NCBI RefSeq assembly: GCF_000688515.1
Contig: NZ_JHZK01000030.1
Location: 1 to 41,541 of the forward strand
Direction: 5' to 3'
From: Afifella pfennigii DSM 17143
GTDB lineage: Bacteria; Pseudomonadota; Alphaproteobacteria; Rhizobiales; Afifellaceae
Length of the DNA stretch: 41,541 nt
Shown here: piece after piece, positions 40,360 to 41,541 of the stretch
How positions within the stretch are numbered: the stretch's first letter is position 1
Layout: every line of letters begins with the position of its first letter
Notes under the pieces: generated by a model
Told to the model about the DNA's origin: nothing
What the model saw: only the letters and a program-made list of their open reading frames with translations
Databases searched by the model: none
Program-made: the position numbers and the translations under genes

Positions 40360-41541
40360 TTGGAAAAATTTCCGCTTCCCACAGCCACTTTGGGCGTCCC
40401 GCGCATCGGGTCGCGCCGCGAGCTGAAATTCGCACTGGAGAGCTACTGGGCCGGCAAGTCTGGTGCCGGCGCGCTCTTGAAGAAGGCCGCCGAGCTCAGA
40501 GCCGCGAACTGGGCCTATCAGGATACGATCGGAATCGACGACATCCCGTCGAACGATTTTTCTCTCTATGACCATGTCCTCGACACGGCCGTCATGGTCG
40601 GGGCCATCCCCGACATCTATGGCTGGGATGGCGGCGAGGTCTCGCTCGACACCTACTTCGCCATGGCGCGCGGCGGTGAGATCGACGGGCGGAGCGTGCC
40701 GGCCCTTGAGATGACGAAGTGGTTCGACACCAACTACCACTACATCGTCCCGGAGCTTGCGCCCGACCAGCGCTTCACGCTGGCCACCACCAAGCCGCTC
40801 GATGAATTCGCCGAGGCGAAGGCGCTCGGCTTTGCGACGCGTCCGGTCCTCCTCGGCCCGGTCAGCTTCCTGAAGCTCGCCAAGGCCAAGGAAGATGGCT
40901 TCGACACGCTATCGCTCCTGGAGGGCCTTCTGCCGGTCTACGGCCAGCTCCTCGACCGCTTCCGCGAGGCCGGGGTAGAATGGATGCAGATCGACGAGCC
41001 CTGCCTGTCGCTCGATGCCGATCCGGCGACGCAGAAGGCGCTGAAGCGCGCCTATGACGTGCTGGCGCCGACGCATCCCTATACGCCCATCATGCTCAAC
41101 ACCTATTTCGGCGGTTTGGGCGACAATCTCGATACGGCGCTCGGCCTGCCGGTCGGCGGTCTGCATCTCGACCTCACCCGCGGCGGCGACGAACTCGACC
41201 GCATCGTCGACAAGGCTCCGCCCTGCATGGTCCTCTCGCTCGGCGCCATCGATGGGCGGAATATCTGGCGCACCGATCTGGAAAAGCTGGTGGAGAGGCT
41301 GGAGCCGGTCATCGCCACGCGCGGCCGAGACCATGTGGAGATCGCTCCTTCCTGTTCGCTCCTGCACGTGCCGATCGACGTCGAACTGGAAGAAGGTCTC
41401 GATCCGGAGCTGAAAGGCTGGCTGGCCTTCTCCCGGCAGAAGATGGGCGAGATCGTCACGCTCGCCCGTGCGCTCGGAGAGGGCAGGGAGGCCGTCGCCG
41501 AAGCTTTGGCCGCTTCCAGCGCCGCCGTTGAAAGCCGCCGC
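40360..41541 (+). CDS. metE: 5-methyltetrahydropteroyltriglutamate--homocysteine methyltransferase (partial)
   Basis: The first 394 codons of the cobalamin-independent methionine synthase, running off the right edge (family length about 760). It begins after TTG with LPTATLGVPRIGSRRELKFA, the N-terminal domain start. YQDTIGIDDIPSNDFSLYDH, MTKWFDTNYHYIVPEL and LLGPVSFLKLAKAK follow, then EWMQIDEPCLSLD. The catalytic zinc residues lie beyond the window. No ATG fits; the TTG at 40360 has GGGGG six bases upstream. Methionine is made by methyl transfer from methyl-THF-polyglutamate to homocysteine. Control by a B12 riboswitch implies a MetH elsewhere in the genome. Confidence 0.95.
   Translation, partial: MEKFPLPTATLGVPRIGSRRELKFALESYWAGKSGAGALLKKAAELRAANWAYQDTIGIDDIPSNDFSLYDHVLDTAVMVGAIPDIYGWDGGEVSLDTYFAMARGGEIDGRSVPALEMTKWFDTNYHYIVPELAPDQRFTLATTKPLDEFAEAKALGFATRPVLLGPVSFLKLAKAKEDGFDTLSLLEGLLPVYGQLLDRFREAGVEWMQIDEPCLSLDADPATQKALKRAYDVLAPTHPYTPIMLNTYFGGLGDNLDTALGLPVGGLHLDLTRGGDELDRIVDKAPPCMVLSLGAIDGRNIWRTDLEKLVERLEPVIATRGRDHVEIAPSCSLLHVPIDVELEEGLDPELKGWLAFSRQKMGEIVTLARALGEGREAVAEALAASSAAVESRR

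Overview
The window is chromosomal DNA from a high-GC alphaproteobacterium, most likely of the order Hyphomicrobiales (Rhizobiales). This rests on the ftsB-pdhA-pdhB-pdhC order with a lipoyl domain fused to PdhB, an EipB/DUF1849 periplasmic protein, DUF1489 and DUF2585 proteins, and iron-responsive TGA-N9-TCA boxes of the RirA type. I cannot name a genus from the sequence alone. The left edge cuts an IS4-type transposase and the right edge cuts metE.

Left third (1-17 kb): an IS remnant and REP-like DNA, then a methyltransferase/VOC gene pair on the minus strand. Next comes ftsB with the pyruvate dehydrogenase genes pdhA, pdhB and pdhC, which are interrupted by a Uma2-family nuclease-like gene and followed by a DUF2585 membrane protein. 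After these come an orphan Flp-type pilin, L-serine deaminase, an orphan biotin-dependent carboxylase alpha subunit, dodecin, DUF1489, panC, a VWA protein with a membrane J-protein, and a D-Ala-D-Ala carboxypeptidase with a SPOR domain.

Middle (16.6-29 kb): a phasin gene with an apparent double PhaR-type operator; clpS-clpA (N-degron proteolysis); azlC-azlD (branched-chain amino acid export); a small accessory cassette (STAS-like DUF4325 protein plus a membrane-anchored unknown); a minus-strand cluster RidA-GDPD-FemAB/GNAT-like-HIT; divergent eipB; a secreted amidohydrolase; a four-copy 46-bp hairpin array; tRNA-Pro(UGG); and a 12-bp minisatellite.

Right third (29.2-40 kb): a compact heme-iron acquisition locus. 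A TonB-dependent heme receptor, HutW (radical SAM) and HutX lie divergent from the hmuTUV ABC importer. A co-oriented second operon encodes a small exported four-cysteine protein of unknown function, ExbB, two different ExbD proteins and TonB. Three perfect TGA-N9-TCA boxes sit in the promoters, and two of these promoters share the same layout (TTGACT, 15 bp, TATA). One ExbD carries Asn in place of the membrane Asp that couples the motor to the proton gradient, which is the most interesting protein-level observation here.

The window ends with metE (cobalamin-independent methionine synthase). Its leader holds a palindrome resembling a SahR operator, a cobalamin riboswitch, and a hairpin that masks the Shine-Dalgarno sequence of a TTG start. 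Function assignments come from recognised motifs and conserved context; no database search was possible.
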